Part shown: positions 1 through 8,033 of the stretch, in pieces | How the letters are laid out: every line of letters starts with the position of its first letter | Numbering within the stretch: the first letter of the stretch is position 1 | Assembly: GCF_002902235.1 (NCBI RefSeq) | Contig: NZ_PPRL01000049.1 | Span: 25,231-58,115, forward strand | Length of the DNA stretch: 32,885 bases | From: Staphylococcus ureilyticus | GTDB lineage: Bacteria > Bacillota > Bacilli > Staphylococcales > Staphylococcaceae | Reading direction: 5' to 3' | Program-made: the position numbers and the translations under genes | Notes under the pieces: generated by a model | Databases searched by the model: none | What the model was told of the DNA's origin: nothing | Seen by the model: only the letters and a program-made list of their open reading frames with translations

Positions 1-461
1 AAGTGAATATAGTTATATGAACTAGCTTCACCAGCTGAAATTGTACGTTCACTTACTGAGAATGGTCCACCATTATAGTTCATTTCAGAAACATTAACCG
101 AACCATCACTGTTTACATTTTCAACATATGCTACATGGCCCATGCTACCTTCACTAGATTGTAAGATAGAACCTGCTTCTGGAGAATTATTAACTGTATA
201 TCCTGCTGAAGATGCTGCAGATGCCCAATTATTTGCATTTCCCCATGTAGAGCCGATTTGACCACCTGTTTTATCAAATACATACCATGTACATTGTCCA
301 GCAGTGTACAAGTTTGCACTTGATCCTGATGTAGCTTGAGTAGTGTTTTGGTTAGCTTGAGTAGATTGTTCAGCTGCGTTTGCTTCATTTCCGTGATCTA
401 AACCTACAATTGCTGCGCCGATACCTGCTGTTAATGTTGTTGCTGTTACTATTTTTTTCAT
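1..461 (-). CDS. ssaA: SsaA-like secreted CHAP-domain protein, 3' end cut by the window edge
   Basis: Reading leftward from an ATG at 461, the frame stays open for 153 codons and runs off the window. The first 30 residues are a signal peptide ending in an Ala-Asn-Ala motif. A short Gln/Thr-rich linker follows, then a CHAP domain from about residue 50. The CHAP catalytic pair is visible as Cys57 ([10 protein letters not shown]) and His109 (MGHVAYVE). CHAP proteins of this family are cell-wall amidases or endopeptidases acting outside the cell. The visible protein ends in YNYIH, the same residues that end the paralogue at 4843-5580, so probably only a residue or two is missing. It has a strong ribosome site (GGGAGGAC) and a WalR box about 120 bases upstream. 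Its linker is much shorter than the paralogue's. The family call is secure; the exact symbol among staphylococcal SsaA paralogues is not. Confidence 0.9.
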   Translation of the reverse strand, partial: MKKIVTATTLTAGIGAAIVGLDHGNEANAAEQSTQANQNTTQATSGSSANLYTAGQCTWYVFDKTGGQIGSTWGNANNWASAASSAGYTVNNSPEAGSILQSSEGSMGHVAYVENVNSDGSVNVSEMNYNGGPFSVSERTISAGEASSYNYIH

Positions 462-583
462 AATAAAAAAGTCCTCCCAAAATTTAATTCATCTATTATT
501 TTAATAAAATTTATTTTTATAATTACTGCGTTAGTTTCAACGACAATTTATACAATAACAGAAGATTATCACTTTGTGTGGAA

Positions 584-600
584 TGTTACGTATTTGTAAA
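584..600 (-). promoter_or_regulatory. WalR (YycF) box upstream of the first ssaA gene
   Basis: The plus strand reads TGTTAC, five bases, TGTAAA, a full match to the WalR consensus TGTWAH-N5-TGTWAH. It lies 123 bases upstream of the start at 461. The preceding bases (tttgtgtg, one base, aatgtta) are shared with the matching site before the second ssaA gene at 5720-5736. SsaA-type genes are established members of the WalKR cell-wall regulon in S. aureus. Confidence 0.75.
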
Positions 601-606
601 ACAATT

Positions 607-648
607 AAAAAGACCTCACATATTGTTGTAATAAACAACACGTGAGGT
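607..648 (-). terminator. Rho-independent terminator after the DUF4870 gene
   Basis: ACCTCAC at 613-619 pairs with GTGAGGT at 642-648, and TGTTGT/ACAACA stretches extend the stem inward. Read on the minus strand, the stem is followed by CTTTTT (612-607). It lies about 130 bases beyond the stop of the minus-strand gene at 776-1138 and insulates the ssaA promoter. Confidence 0.7.
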
Positions 649-775
649 TACAAAAGCTAATATTGTTGTAATATAGTATAAAATGCACAAGTATAAGGTT
701 TAACACGATTATCTACACATATACTAAATTTGTATATTACAGAAGGTGTAAAGAATCACAAAATTTTGATATAAA

Positions 776-1138
776 TTATTTGAAAAATCTAATAGATAAC
801 GGAGGTAAATAATCTTCGCCATTATATGCTTTTACGGCTGCTACTATTGTAAAAATAAAATTTAAAATTGCGAAAATAGGAAATAAAATAAAGCCTATGA
901 GAATAAACATCAAAATAGTTGAAACGGTTAGCCAGATAACATATGAAATTAGAAAATTAAAATAGTTTTTACCAGCTCTATCAACAAATGCAGAATCTTC
1001 ACGTTTAATAAGCCAAATGACTAGTGGCGCTAAAAATGTAGTGAAAAAACTAAGTACATAAATTAATGTAGCCATCAATCTTGCATCACTATTAGGTTCT
1101 TGATTTAATACTTCACGATTTGCGTAATCTTCAGTCAT
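776..1138 (-). CDS. DUF4870 (Tic20-like) small membrane protein
   Basis: The 120-residue protein has a hydrophilic N-terminal 20 residues and then three or four hydrophobic segments (about 22-45, 60-82 and 83-105). It ends with the motif NGEDYLPPLSIRFFK. The pattern 'DARLMATLIYVLSFFTTF', a middle segment with 'DRAGKNYFNF', and a C-terminal 'AxxGExYxxPxxIRF' is typical of DUF4870 proteins, for which no biochemical role is established. The start is supported by an AAAGGAGGAA ribosome site 8 bases upstream. It appears to be a single-gene unit ending at the hairpin at 607-648. Family call is good; function unknown. Confidence 0.85.
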   Translation of the reverse strand: MTEDYANREVLNQEPNSDARLMATLIYVLSFFTTFLAPLVIWLIKREDSAFVDRAGKNYFNFLISYVIWLTVSTILMFILIGFILFPIFAILNFIFTIVAAVKAYNGEDYLPPLSIRFFK

Positions 1139-1391
1139 TATTATTCCTCCTTTTAATTTACTATTACTATAACAAAACCAAAAATGAGTTGTACATTATT
1201 TGAAAAATTTTATAAAAAGCCTGTTTACAAAGTGGCGATATTGTTAAAATATAGAAATGCACTTAAGTACCTTTAAATTGAGAAAATTAAATAGGTTGTA
1301 TACCAGTGTTTATCATTTTTCTTAATAGGTTATACATGAGAGTAATGTTTAATACGAAAAAAATTCAATGTTTAAAGAAAGAAGGGTGTTT

Positions 1392-2462
1392 ATGAAGATA
1401 GCTATTGTAGGATCAGGTAATGGTGCTGTTACTGCAGCACTTGATATGGTTAATAAAGGACATGAAGTCAAGTTATATTGTAGAAATCAGTCTATAGATA
1501 AATTTGACAAAGCCATTGAACAAGGTGGATTTACATTTAATAATGAAGGTGAAGAAACCTTCGTAAAATTTACTGACATAAGTGATGATATGGAATACGT
1601 GCTTGAAGGTGCTGATGTTATACAAGTTGTGATACCATCATCATTTATTGAACATTATGCGCACACAATGGCGCCATTTATCAAAGCGAATCAGTTAATT
1701 TTCTTTAATATTGCTGCTGCAATGGGATCAATACGTTTTATGAATGTGTTAGAAGATATGCATATTGATGTAATGCCTAAGTTTGCAGAAGTAAATACAT
1801 TAACTTATGGTACGCGTGTCGATTTTGAAGCAGCACGTGTCGATTTATCTTTAAATGTTAGAAAAGTACATTTTTCAACATATGATAAAGAAGAGTTAAG
1901 TGATAGCTTTGATACAATTGAGCAGTTATATCCTCATATTGTAAAAGAAGAAAGCTTATGGAAAACAAATTTAGAAAATGGTAATCCTGAAGTTCATCCA
2001 GGACCAACATTATTAAATGTAGGAAGAATAGATTATGCTGATGAATTTGCGTTGTATGAAGAGGGAATCACAAAACATACTGTGCGTTTATTACATGCAG
2101 TAGAGTTAGAGAGACTAACACTAGGGCGAAAATTAGGATTTGAGTTATCTTCTGCAAAAGAAGCTCGAATTGAACGTGGTTATCTAGAAAGACAAGATGA
2201 AGATGAACCACTCAATCGTTTGTTTAATACGAGTCCTGTATTTTCTCAAATTAAAGGACCTAATCATGTAAAAAATCGTTATTTAACAGAAGATATTGCA
2301 TATGGTTTAGTGCTTTGGTCAAGTTTAGGAAGAGAAATTGATGTGCCAACACCTAACATTGATGCGATTATCATTATTGCATCAACAATTTTAGAACGTG
2401 ACTTCTTTGAAGAAGGATTAACGATAGATGAGTTAGGAAAAGATAAGTTAGGATTGTACTAA
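1392..2462 (+). CDS. NAD/NADP octopine/nopaline (opine) dehydrogenase family protein
   Basis: The 356-residue protein begins with a Rossmann nucleotide-binding motif (IVGSGNGA, residues 5-12). Its C-terminal half is of the octopine/nopaline dehydrogenase type. The segment NPEVHPGP around residue 202 carries the His expected as catalytic base in this family. Opine dehydrogenases reductively condense an amino acid with a keto acid, or do the reverse. An upstream in-frame ATG exists at 1368, but the ATG at 1392 follows a ribosome site (GAAAGAAGGGTG) and puts the Rossmann fold at the N-terminus, so I prefer it. It lies 37 bases upstream of an NhaC-type transporter and is probably co-transcribed with it. 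No nicotianamine-synthase-like partner is nearby, so it is not obviously the staphylopine enzyme CntM. Substrate unknown. Confidence 0.88.
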   Translation: MKIAIVGSGNGAVTAALDMVNKGHEVKLYCRNQSIDKFDKAIEQGGFTFNNEGEETFVKFTDISDDMEYVLEGADVIQVVIPSSFIEHYAHTMAPFIKANQLIFFNIAAAMGSIRFMNVLEDMHIDVMPKFAEVNTLTYGTRVDFEAARVDLSLNVRKVHFSTYDKEELSDSFDTIEQLYPHIVKEESLWKTNLENGNPEVHPGPTLLNVGRIDYADEFALYEEGITKHTVRLLHAVELERLTLGRKLGFELSSAKEARIERGYLERQDEDEPLNRLFNTSPVFSQIKGPNHVKNRYLTEDIAYGLVLWSSLGREIDVPTPNIDAIIIIASTILERDFFEEGLTIDELGKDKLGLY

Positions 2463-2499
2463 TTATAATATTCATTCATATAAATAAGGGGAAATGTGT

Positions 2500-3900
2500 A
2501 TGAAAAGACAACCAACTTTTTTAGAATCTATTTCAACAATCATAGTGATGATTATTATTGTAATAACTGGTTTTGTTGTGTTTGATATTCCAATTCAAGC
2601 ATTACTTATTCTTTCTTCAGCTTATGCTGCAATTATTGCGAGACGCGTAGGTTTAAAATGGAAAGATTTAGAAGAAGGGATTACTAATCGTTTAGCGACT
2701 GCTATGCCAGCGATATATATTATATTATCTGTAGGTATAATCGTGGGTACTTGGATGTATTCGGGAACAGTGCCTGCACTGATTTATTATGGCTTAGAAT
2801 TTTTAAATCCTAATCTGTTTTTAGTATCCGCATTTATTATTTGTGCAATTACATCAGTTGCTACTGGTACTGCGTGGGGGTCAGCATCTACAGCAGGCAT
2901 AGCGCTGATGGCGATAAGTGCACAATTAAATATTCCAGCTGGTATGGCAGCAGGTGCGATTATTGCAGGTGCAGTTTTTGGTGATAAGATGTCACCACTA
3001 TCAGACACGACTAATTTAGCAGCACTAGTTACTAAGGTGAATATCTTCTCGCATATAAGAGCGATGATATGGACAACGGTTCCAGCGTCTATCATCGGAT
3101 TAATTGTGTGGTATTTTGCCGGTTTACAATTTAAAGGTAATGCGAATACTTCACAAGTGAATGCGATGCTTAAGGAACTATCAACGATTTATAACATTAA
3201 CTTTTTCGTATGGTTACCGTTAATCATTATTATTGTATGCTTGTTGTTTAAAATTTCAACAGTGCCATCGATGTTAATCTCTAGTGTCAGTGCGATTGTT
3301 ATCGGTGCATTTAATAATGGTTTTAAAGTGACAGATGGCTTTAAAGCAACATTTGATGGTTTTAATAAAAGTATGGTACCAAATTTACATGGCTCATTAT
3401 CCGAAAAAGCGATTAATTTAATAGAACAGGGCGGTATGATGAGTATGACAGAAATTGTAGTCACAATCTTTTGTGGCTATGCTTTTGCTGGTATTGTGGA
3501 AAAAGCAGGATGTTTAGATGTAATCTTGAAGAAAATATCTAGTAATATTAATTCTGTAGGGACTTTAATTCTTGCTACAGTTGTAGGTGGATTAATGATG
3601 GTGTTAGCTGCAGGCGTTGCTTCTGTAGTGATAATCATGGTTGGTGTATTAATGATGGATATGTATAATAAAATGGACTTGGATCGTTCAAATATATCTA
3701 GAACATTGGAAGATTCAGGTACAATGATTATACCATTGATACCTTGGGGAACATCTGGTATTTATTATACCCAACAATTAGGCGTTTCTGTCGATCAATT
3801 CTTTATTTGGGCTGTGCCTTGTTATTTATGTGTCTTCTTTGCAATATTTTATGGATTTAGTGGTATTGGCATCAAGAAAGCTAAAGTTAGCGAAGGATAA
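2500..3900 (+). CDS. nhaC: NhaC-family Na+/H+ antiporter or solute transporter
   Basis: A polytopic membrane protein of 466 residues with about eleven hydrophobic segments. The NhaC signature GDKMSPLSDTTN lies at about residues 161-172. Glycine/serine-rich re-entrant-like stretches include ATGTAWGSASTAG and a C-terminal PLIPWGTSGIYY. Family members exchange Na+ for H+ or for an organic acid such as malate or lactate. Two in-frame ATGs lie close together (2494 and 2500). The ribosome site AAGGGG ends 2 bases before the first but 8 before the second, so 2500 is the likely start. It directly follows the opine dehydrogenase and is followed by a strong terminator, making a two-gene unit. The pairing suggests transport of a substrate or product of that enzyme, which is inference. 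Confidence 0.88.
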   Translation: MKRQPTFLESISTIIVMIIIVITGFVVFDIPIQALLILSSAYAAIIARRVGLKWKDLEEGITNRLATAMPAIYIILSVGIIVGTWMYSGTVPALIYYGLEFLNPNLFLVSAFIICAITSVATGTAWGSASTAGIALMAISAQLNIPAGMAAGAIIAGAVFGDKMSPLSDTTNLAALVTKVNIFSHIRAMIWTTVPASIIGLIVWYFAGLQFKGNANTSQVNAMLKELSTIYNINFFVWLPLIIIIVCLLFKISTVPSMLISSVSAIVIGAFNNGFKVTDGFKATFDGFNKSMVPNLHGSLSEKAINLIEQGGMMSMTEIVVTIFCGYAFAGIVEKAGCLDVILKKISSNINSVGTLILATVVGGLMMVLAAGVASVVIIMVGVLMMDMYNKMDLDRSNISRTLEDSGTMIIPLIPWGTSGIYYTQQLGVSVDQFFIWAVPCYLCVFFAIFYGFSGIGIKKAKVSEG

Positions 3901-3934
3901 AAGTAACATAGTATTATTGTGATAATAAATTAAG

Positions 3935-3988
3935 AAAAAAGTAGTAATGTATTCAAGTTGCAAACTTGTTTATATTACTACTTTTTTA
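3935..3988 (+). terminator. Terminator of the opine dehydrogenase-nhaC unit
   Basis: AAAAAAGTAGTAAT at 3935-3948 pairs with ATTACTACTTTTTT at 3974-3987, and an inner CAAGTT/AAACTTG stem closes the loop. It ends in a run of T and starts 35 bases past the nhaC stop. The A-run on the other side makes it potentially bidirectional. Confidence 0.85.
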
Positions 3989-4072
3989 GATAGATTTAAG
4001 TGGAATTATTAATAATATGTTTATGAGATAGCTAATTCGGCTAAACAAAACTATGGATGAGGTGGTTCCGTA

Positions 4073-4234
4073 TTGAATTTAGTAATTATTGTAGCGATAT
4101 TACTTTATGTTATAGGAATACATCAATATTTCAATATAGGTAAAGATTTTAAATATCCTTCTATTATCTATTTTATAGTCGGTTTTATATTGTATATTGT
4201 AGCGATGGTACAGTATAAAGCCGATTTATGTTAA
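4073..4234 (+). CDS. Small hydrophobic protein, TTG start, 53 residues, unknown
   Basis: A TTG codon at 4073 follows a ribosome site (GAGGTGG, ending 4065) with 7-base spacing and opens a frame ending in TAA at 4234. The peptide starts MNLVIIVAILLYVIGIHQYF. It has two hydrophobic segments (about residues 2-16 and 29-44) separated by a basic loop (NIGKDFKYPS) and ends QYKADLC. Good initiation context, uninterrupted frame and membrane-helix composition support a real small gene. AT-rich sequence can give hydrophobic frames by chance, so this is not certain. I do not recognise a family; a two-helix inner-membrane peptide is what can be said. Confidence 0.55.
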   Translation: MNLVIIVAILLYVIGIHQYFNIGKDFKYPSIIYFIVGFILYIVAMVQYKADLC

Positions 4235-4425
4235 CAATACACAAATGATATATGTATAGTTATACTTGCACAAACCATAATTTAAATGGTTTTAATTCTC
4301 TAAATTAAATTAATCTATGATGGTAGTCATGTTATTTTTACAATGATACAAGCAAGTATTATATTGCTAATTTTAGATATAAGCTGATGCATCATTGAAG
4401 ATTTATCACTTTAAAAGTGTACATA

Positions 4426-4536
4426 AAAGATGACTAGAATTGATAAAAGTACCAAATGGTGACTTGAGTTCCAGTCATCTAGTGATGATATGAAACATAC
4501 TAAAATTGCTTCAAAACTAATCTTAGTATGTTTTTT
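4426..4536 (+). ncRNA. Possible structured small RNA ending in a terminator hairpin
   Basis: Two successive stems occur in a gene-free stretch. AGATGACTAGAA pairs with TTCCAGTCATCT (one mismatch) around 4428-4480. AAACATACTAA at 4493-4503 pairs with TTAGTATGTTT at 4523-4533, which runs into TTTTTT. A 13-base palindrome (CACTTTAAAAGTG) lies just upstream, near 4409-4421. A hairpin plus terminator with no ORF is the architecture of a small RNA or a long 3' UTR. No convincing promoter is visible and I do not recognise a named staphylococcal sRNA. Confidence 0.35.
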
Positions 4537-4763
4537 AATATTTTAAAGCGTATGTGTTGATGATCGTTGATGTAGCTGGCTTGTGATAAAATACAGGTTT
4601 CCAACTTAGTAATTATTCACACTATATAAATTTCATATAACTTCTAAGTCCGTACCACTTTGCAAAATCGCTAATATTGATATGTATTAGAAAAAACAAT
4701 ACTAATTAAATATATCTAGAATAATTGTAAATGATATTATCCAATTAAAAGCTAAAAGTGAAA
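4537..4763. other. AT-rich intergenic stretch without recognisable content
   Basis: Between the hairpin at 4493-4536 and the ssaA terminator I find no ORF with a ribosome site, no clear stem followed by T residues, and no regulator consensus I can name. Confidence 0.5.
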
Positions 4764-4810
4764 TAAAAAAAGCAGCAATTTCTATATCGTTTCAATAGAA
4801 ATTGCTGCTT
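4764..4810 (-). terminator. Terminator of the second ssaA gene
   Basis: AGCAGCAATTTCTAT at 4771-4785 pairs with the inverse copy ending at 4810. Read on the minus strand the stem is followed by seven T residues (4770-4764). It lies 33 bases past the ssaA stop at 4843. Confidence 0.88.
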
Positions 4811-4842
4811 GATTATGTCTAGCTATTTTTATGTGCTTACAT

Positions 4843-5580
4843 TTAGTGAATGTAGTTATAGCTTGAAGCTTGGCTAGCTGAAATTGTACGTGAAGTAACA
4901 ACACCAGGACCTTGACCATAGTTCATTTCAGATACACGGATTGAACCGTCGCTGTTTACACTTTCAACATATGCTACGTGTCCCATAGCACCAGTTGAAG
5001 ATTGTAAGATTGAACCTTGTGAAGGTGAATTGTTTACTGTGTAACCTGAAGCAGCTGCAGCGCTTGCCCAGTTGTTAGCGTTACCCCAAGTTGAACCGAT
5101 TTTACCACCGACTTTATCAAATACATAATAAGTACATTGGCCAGAAGTATATAGGTTGTTAGAAGAACCTGAAGTGCTAGAAATAGAACTTGATGAACTT
5201 GATGGCGCGCTTGTTGTAGTTACTTTGATGTTACGGTCTGAAGTTGAATTTGAAGCAGCTCCACCGCCACCAGTTGTATTATTATTAGCTGTATATGATT
5301 GAGTAGCGTTACCATATGTAGAACCATAATTACTGCTTTGACCATTACTTGCATAGCCATTGTTATTTGAATGAGCTTGGTCTGCTTGGCTTGGATTCCA
5401 ATTACCTTGCCAAGTGTAGTGGTAATTACCTTGTTGATCTATTGTATATGAATAGCTATAAGAAGTTGGGTCATTAGGGTTATAACCATTATTATTTTCA
5501 GCAGCATCTGCTTCGTTTTGTGCAAATGCGAAAGTAGCGATTCCTGCAGTAGCGATTGTAGCTGTAGCGATTTTTTTCAT
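4843..5580 (-). CDS. ssaA: SsaA-type secreted CHAP-domain cell-wall hydrolase
   Basis: The 245-residue protein has a signal peptide (about residues 1-27, ending near ADA-AEN). A Tyr/Asn/Gln-rich low-complexity region follows (30-100), then a Gly/Ser/Thr-rich linker (100-140) and a C-terminal CHAP domain. Catalytic residues are Cys149 in [10 protein letters not shown] and His201 in MGHVAYVE. The N-terminal Tyr-rich repeats resemble those of staphylococcal SsaA. Family members cleave peptidoglycan cross-bridges or the amide bond and act in the envelope. The start is fixed by AGGAGGATATTTTACA before the ATG. It is a single-gene unit with its own terminator and an upstream WalR box. It shares the complete CHAP module and promoter element with the gene at 1-461, so the two are paralogues; this copy carries the long linker. 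Confidence 0.95.
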   Translation of the reverse strand: MKKIATATIATAGIATFAFAQNEADAAENNNGYNPNDPTSYSYSYTIDQQGNYHYTWQGNWNPSQADQAHSNNNGYASNGQSSNYGSTYGNATQSYTANNNTTGGGGAASNSTSDRNIKVTTTSAPSSSSSSISSTSGSSNNLYTSGQCTYYVFDKVGGKIGSTWGNANNWASAAAASGYTVNNSPSQGSILQSSTGAMGHVAYVESVNSDGSIRVSEMNYGQGPGVVTSRTISASQASSYNYIH

Positions 5581-5719
5581 TGTAAAATATCCTCCTAATA
5601 ATTATAAAGCATTTAATTTATTATCTCAGTCTCTAAATGACAATAGTTTAAAATATTTTTTTTCGTTGTTTTTTAACGACAAGCAATACTTTATCAGATA
5701 ATGGTCGGTTTGTGTGCAA

Positions 5720-5736
5720 TGTTATCATTTTGTAAT
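5720..5736 (-). promoter_or_regulatory. WalR (YycF) box upstream of the second ssaA gene
   Basis: The plus strand reads TGTTAT, CATTT, TGTAAT, a full match to TGTWAH-N5-TGTWAH, 140 bases upstream of the start at 5580. The flanking bases tttgtgtg-N-aatgtta are shared with the box at 584-600. Both genes also share TTGTCGTT closer to the start, suggesting a duplicated promoter. Confidence 0.78.
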
Positions 5737-6012
5737 TTAACTCTAATAATTAATCGTTAGATGTAACAAATAACATTAGTTTTATATAGTTCTCAGCGCC
5801 CATTGTTATCACATTTTAATGATTTCATGTGTAATCTTTCACTCTAATTTATTACAAATCTGTAAAATAACAGAAAATTACAAATGCTAACAAATGCTAA
5901 AATTTAGTTATTTAAATAATATATTATTTTCTAAAGTTAGAGATTATTTATTTTTTGAAAGAATTGAGAGTAATTTATACAAATACGGCTGTAATGTTCA
6001 TGAGCAATGCTA
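5737..6012. other. AT-rich spacer between divergent genes
   Basis: No ORF with a ribosome site is seen. A direct repeat of ACAAATGCTA occurs around 5880-5899, and scattered TGTAAA/ATTACA hexamers resemble WalR half-sites without the 5-base spacing. Confidence 0.5.
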
Positions 6013-6041
6013 TTGACAGTTTATTTGAAAGGTTTTAAGAT
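6013..6041 (+). promoter_or_regulatory. Sigma-A-type promoter of the LLM oxidoreductase gene
   Basis: TTGACA (6013-6018) is a perfect -35 element, followed after 17 bases by TAAGAT (6036-6041). It predicts transcription from about 6048, which rules out the in-frame ATG at 6007 and supports the ATG at 6082. Confidence 0.65.
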
Positions 6042-6081
6042 AATGAGTATAAAAAATATACTTGGTAAGCGAGGTGAATTA

Positions 6082-7134
6082 ATGAAAATTGAGATTGGCT
6101 TAACATCATTTGCTGATAATAGTGAAATTTTCACCGATAAAGGTAAAACATCTGCAATTAGCAATGCTCAGAGAATAAGAAATATCATAGAAGAGATTGA
6201 AATTGCAGATGACTATGGTCTTGATGTTTATGGGTTAGGAGAGCATCATCGACCTGATTATGCCGTTTCTGATCCTGTTACAGTCTTAGCTGCAGCGTCT
6301 AGAAATACAAAGCAAATTAAATTGAGTAGTGCTGTAACTGTGCTATCCTCAGATGATCCTGTAAGAGTTTATGAAAGGTTCTCAACATTAAATGCAATTT
6401 CAAATGGTCGTGCCGAAATAATGGTAGGAAGAGGTTCATTTATAGAATCATTTCCACTATTTGGGTATAACTTAAATGATTATGAACAATTATTTAATGA
6501 AAAGATTGAATTATTAATGCAAATTAATCAAAATGAAATTGTAAATTGGACCGGTCAACTGAGACCCAATATACAAAATTTAGGTGTCTATCCTAGAGTT
6601 GAGCATGGTATTTTACCTATTTCTATAGCTACAGGTGGAACACCTGAATCTTCATTGAAAGCAGGAGCATTAGGATTACCCATCACTTATGCTATAATTG
6701 GCGGTGACCCCAAAAGATTCCGCAGAAATATTGATATGTATAAATCGATAGCCGAATCCTATGGTCATGATGTGAAAGAATTACCGATTGCTACGCATTC
6801 TTGGGGGTATATTGCTGAAACGGATGAACAAGCTTTTCGTGAATTTTTCCCTTCAGTAAAAGCAAGCCATGATGTATTAGCTAAGGAACGTGGCTGGCCA
6901 CTATATGATGAAAATAGTTTCATTCGTGAAGCAGGCCCGAATGGTGCATTATATGTTGGAAGTCCGGAAACTGTGGCTAATAAAATTATTGAAACTGTTG
7001 AAACACTAGGTTTATCTCGCTTTATGTTGCATACACCTGTAGGTTCAATGCCACATGAGCATACAATAAACACCATTAAATTATTGGGTGAGCGGGTAAA
7101 ACCTATTGTAGATAAATATTTTGAAAACAAATAG
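6082..7134 (+). CDS. LLM-class (luciferase-like) flavin-dependent oxidoreductase
   Basis: A 350-residue bacterial-luciferase-like protein. Recognisable elements are IADDYGLDVYGLGEHHRPDY near residues 43-62, the strand 'KQIKLSSAVTVLSSDDPVRVYERFSTL', and 'NGRAEIMVGRGSFIESFPLFG', which matches the flavin-binding barrel of the family. Members use FMNH2 and oxygen, or act as F420/FMN reductases; the substrate cannot be read from sequence. The ATG at 6082 follows a ribosome site (GCGAGGTG) and lies just downstream of a good promoter. The upstream ATG at 6007 would precede the promoter. A DoxX-like gene follows after 13 bases and is probably co-transcribed. Confidence 0.9.
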   Translation: MKIEIGLTSFADNSEIFTDKGKTSAISNAQRIRNIIEEIEIADDYGLDVYGLGEHHRPDYAVSDPVTVLAAASRNTKQIKLSSAVTVLSSDDPVRVYERFSTLNAISNGRAEIMVGRGSFIESFPLFGYNLNDYEQLFNEKIELLMQINQNEIVNWTGQLRPNIQNLGVYPRVEHGILPISIATGGTPESSLKAGALGLPITYAIIGGDPKRFRRNIDMYKSIAESYGHDVKELPIATHSWGYIAETDEQAFREFFPSVKASHDVLAKERGWPLYDENSFIREAGPNGALYVGSPETVANKIIETVETLGLSRFMLHTPVGSMPHEHTINTIKLLGERVKPIVDKYFENK

Positions 7135-7147
7135 AAGGAGAGTAAAA

Positions 7148-7507
7148 ATGATATTACGTTATTTAACAAATTTAAAATTAGCAAAAGAATTATATGGTGC
7201 AGCGAAACCAAAATTAAAAGGTGACAAATCTATGAAAGATACTTTTACTGAAGTATTTAATTTACCTGCAAATGCAGTACCTTTAGCTGGTGCTTTAGAA
7301 TCATTAAGTGCAGTATTTTTCGTGCTAAGCTTTGCAAGTAAAAGATTATCACGTATTGCTTCGTTAATGACGATTACTGTGCTAGGTGTAGCAGCGTATA
7401 AACACTTTGAAGCTGGACATGGTAAAGCAGGTGCAAAACATGCACTTGATTTAACAGGATTAGCAGCGCTTAGCTTATTAGATACGTTAGATTGTAAAAA
7501 GAAATAA
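7148..7507 (+). CDS. DoxX-like small membrane protein
   Basis: A 119-residue protein with a soluble N-terminal third (MILRYLTNLKLAKELYGAAK) and then hydrophobic segments at about 43-65, 70-85 and 95-112. Length, spacing of helices and the 'PLAGALESLSAVFFVLSF' helix fit the DoxX/DoxX-like family. Some members accompany oxidoreductases and help handle thiol or oxidative stress. The ATG at 7148 has the ribosome site GAAGGAG. An earlier in-frame ATG at 7121 would overlap the preceding gene and lacks such a site. It shares an operon with the LLM oxidoreductase. The C-terminus DTLDCKKK has a single Cys. Confidence 0.75.
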   Translation: MILRYLTNLKLAKELYGAAKPKLKGDKSMKDTFTEVFNLPANAVPLAGALESLSAVFFVLSFASKRLSRIASLMTITVLGVAAYKHFEAGHGKAGAKHALDLTGLAALSLLDTLDCKKK

Positions 7508-7589
7508 TTATTCATTAAGGTATCGTCTAGATATCAATATGATAAAGTGTTTCTTTTTAAATAAAGAAAAATAAGAAATGGAAATTAAC

Positions 7590-7630
7590 ACAACTTGGGA
7601 TTTTAATAAATGTCTCAAGTTGTTTTTTTA
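7590..7630 (+). terminator. Terminator of the LLM-DoxX unit
   Basis: ACAACTTGGGA at 7590-7600 pairs with TCTCAAGTTGT at 7613-7623 (one G-U), followed by a T-run to 7629. It starts about 80 bases past the DoxX-like stop. Confidence 0.85.
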
Positions 7631-8033
7631 TACAGATTTTTTATGAGAAAATTACTTGTAAATAGTGATAATTGAAACATTTCGTTTTAAAAACGACATT
7701 ACACTTTGAAAATGATAATTTGATATTTATGTGTTTATAATGAGAGAGTGCTACAACATAGCTCCATGACATTAGGTAGTTTGTTTGGTTAATATAGTTG
7801 TTTGGTTGACGTATATAACAATGCTTATTATTAGATATGCCGAAGTATTTTTAGTTGGTTTTAGTGATCTTCAATTTATTAAATTAAAAGCAAATGCTAA
7901 TAATTTTAAAAATTTATATAAGCTATTAGTGAATTTTTAGTAACAAAAAGGATATATGTAGCACTAAATTTTAATAATAAAAAGTGATATTAAAAAAATA
8001 GTAGTAAAACCTAATATTTTTCATAGTAAGCCA
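7631..8033. other. AT-rich spacer before sarR
   Basis: About 400 bases without a supported ORF. A TATAAT hexamer lies near 7736 without a well-placed -35 element. Some upstream regulatory region or small RNA is possible but not shown. Confidence 0.4.

Noticed and set aside
131..388. Minus-strand open frame of 85 codons within the first ssaA gene
   Set aside because: It overlaps the true CHAP frame (start 461) in another phase, is Leu/Gln-rich without domain features and has no ribosome site.
1392..2462. Assignment as staphylopine dehydrogenase CntM
   Set aside because: No cntK/cntL-like genes or cnt ABC transporter lie nearby; the partner is an NhaC transporter.
2787..3464. Minus-strand open frames inside nhaC
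   Set aside because: They are antisense shadows of a hydrophobic gene, without start signals or recognisable protein features.
5836..5900. Additional WalR boxes in the spacer upstream of ssaA
   Set aside because: The hexamers there are separated by four or ten bases, not the required five, or point in opposite directions.
6765..7211. 148-codon minus-strand frame across the LLM/DoxX junction
   Set aside because: It covers the ribosome site and ends of two well-supported plus-strand genes and has no family features.
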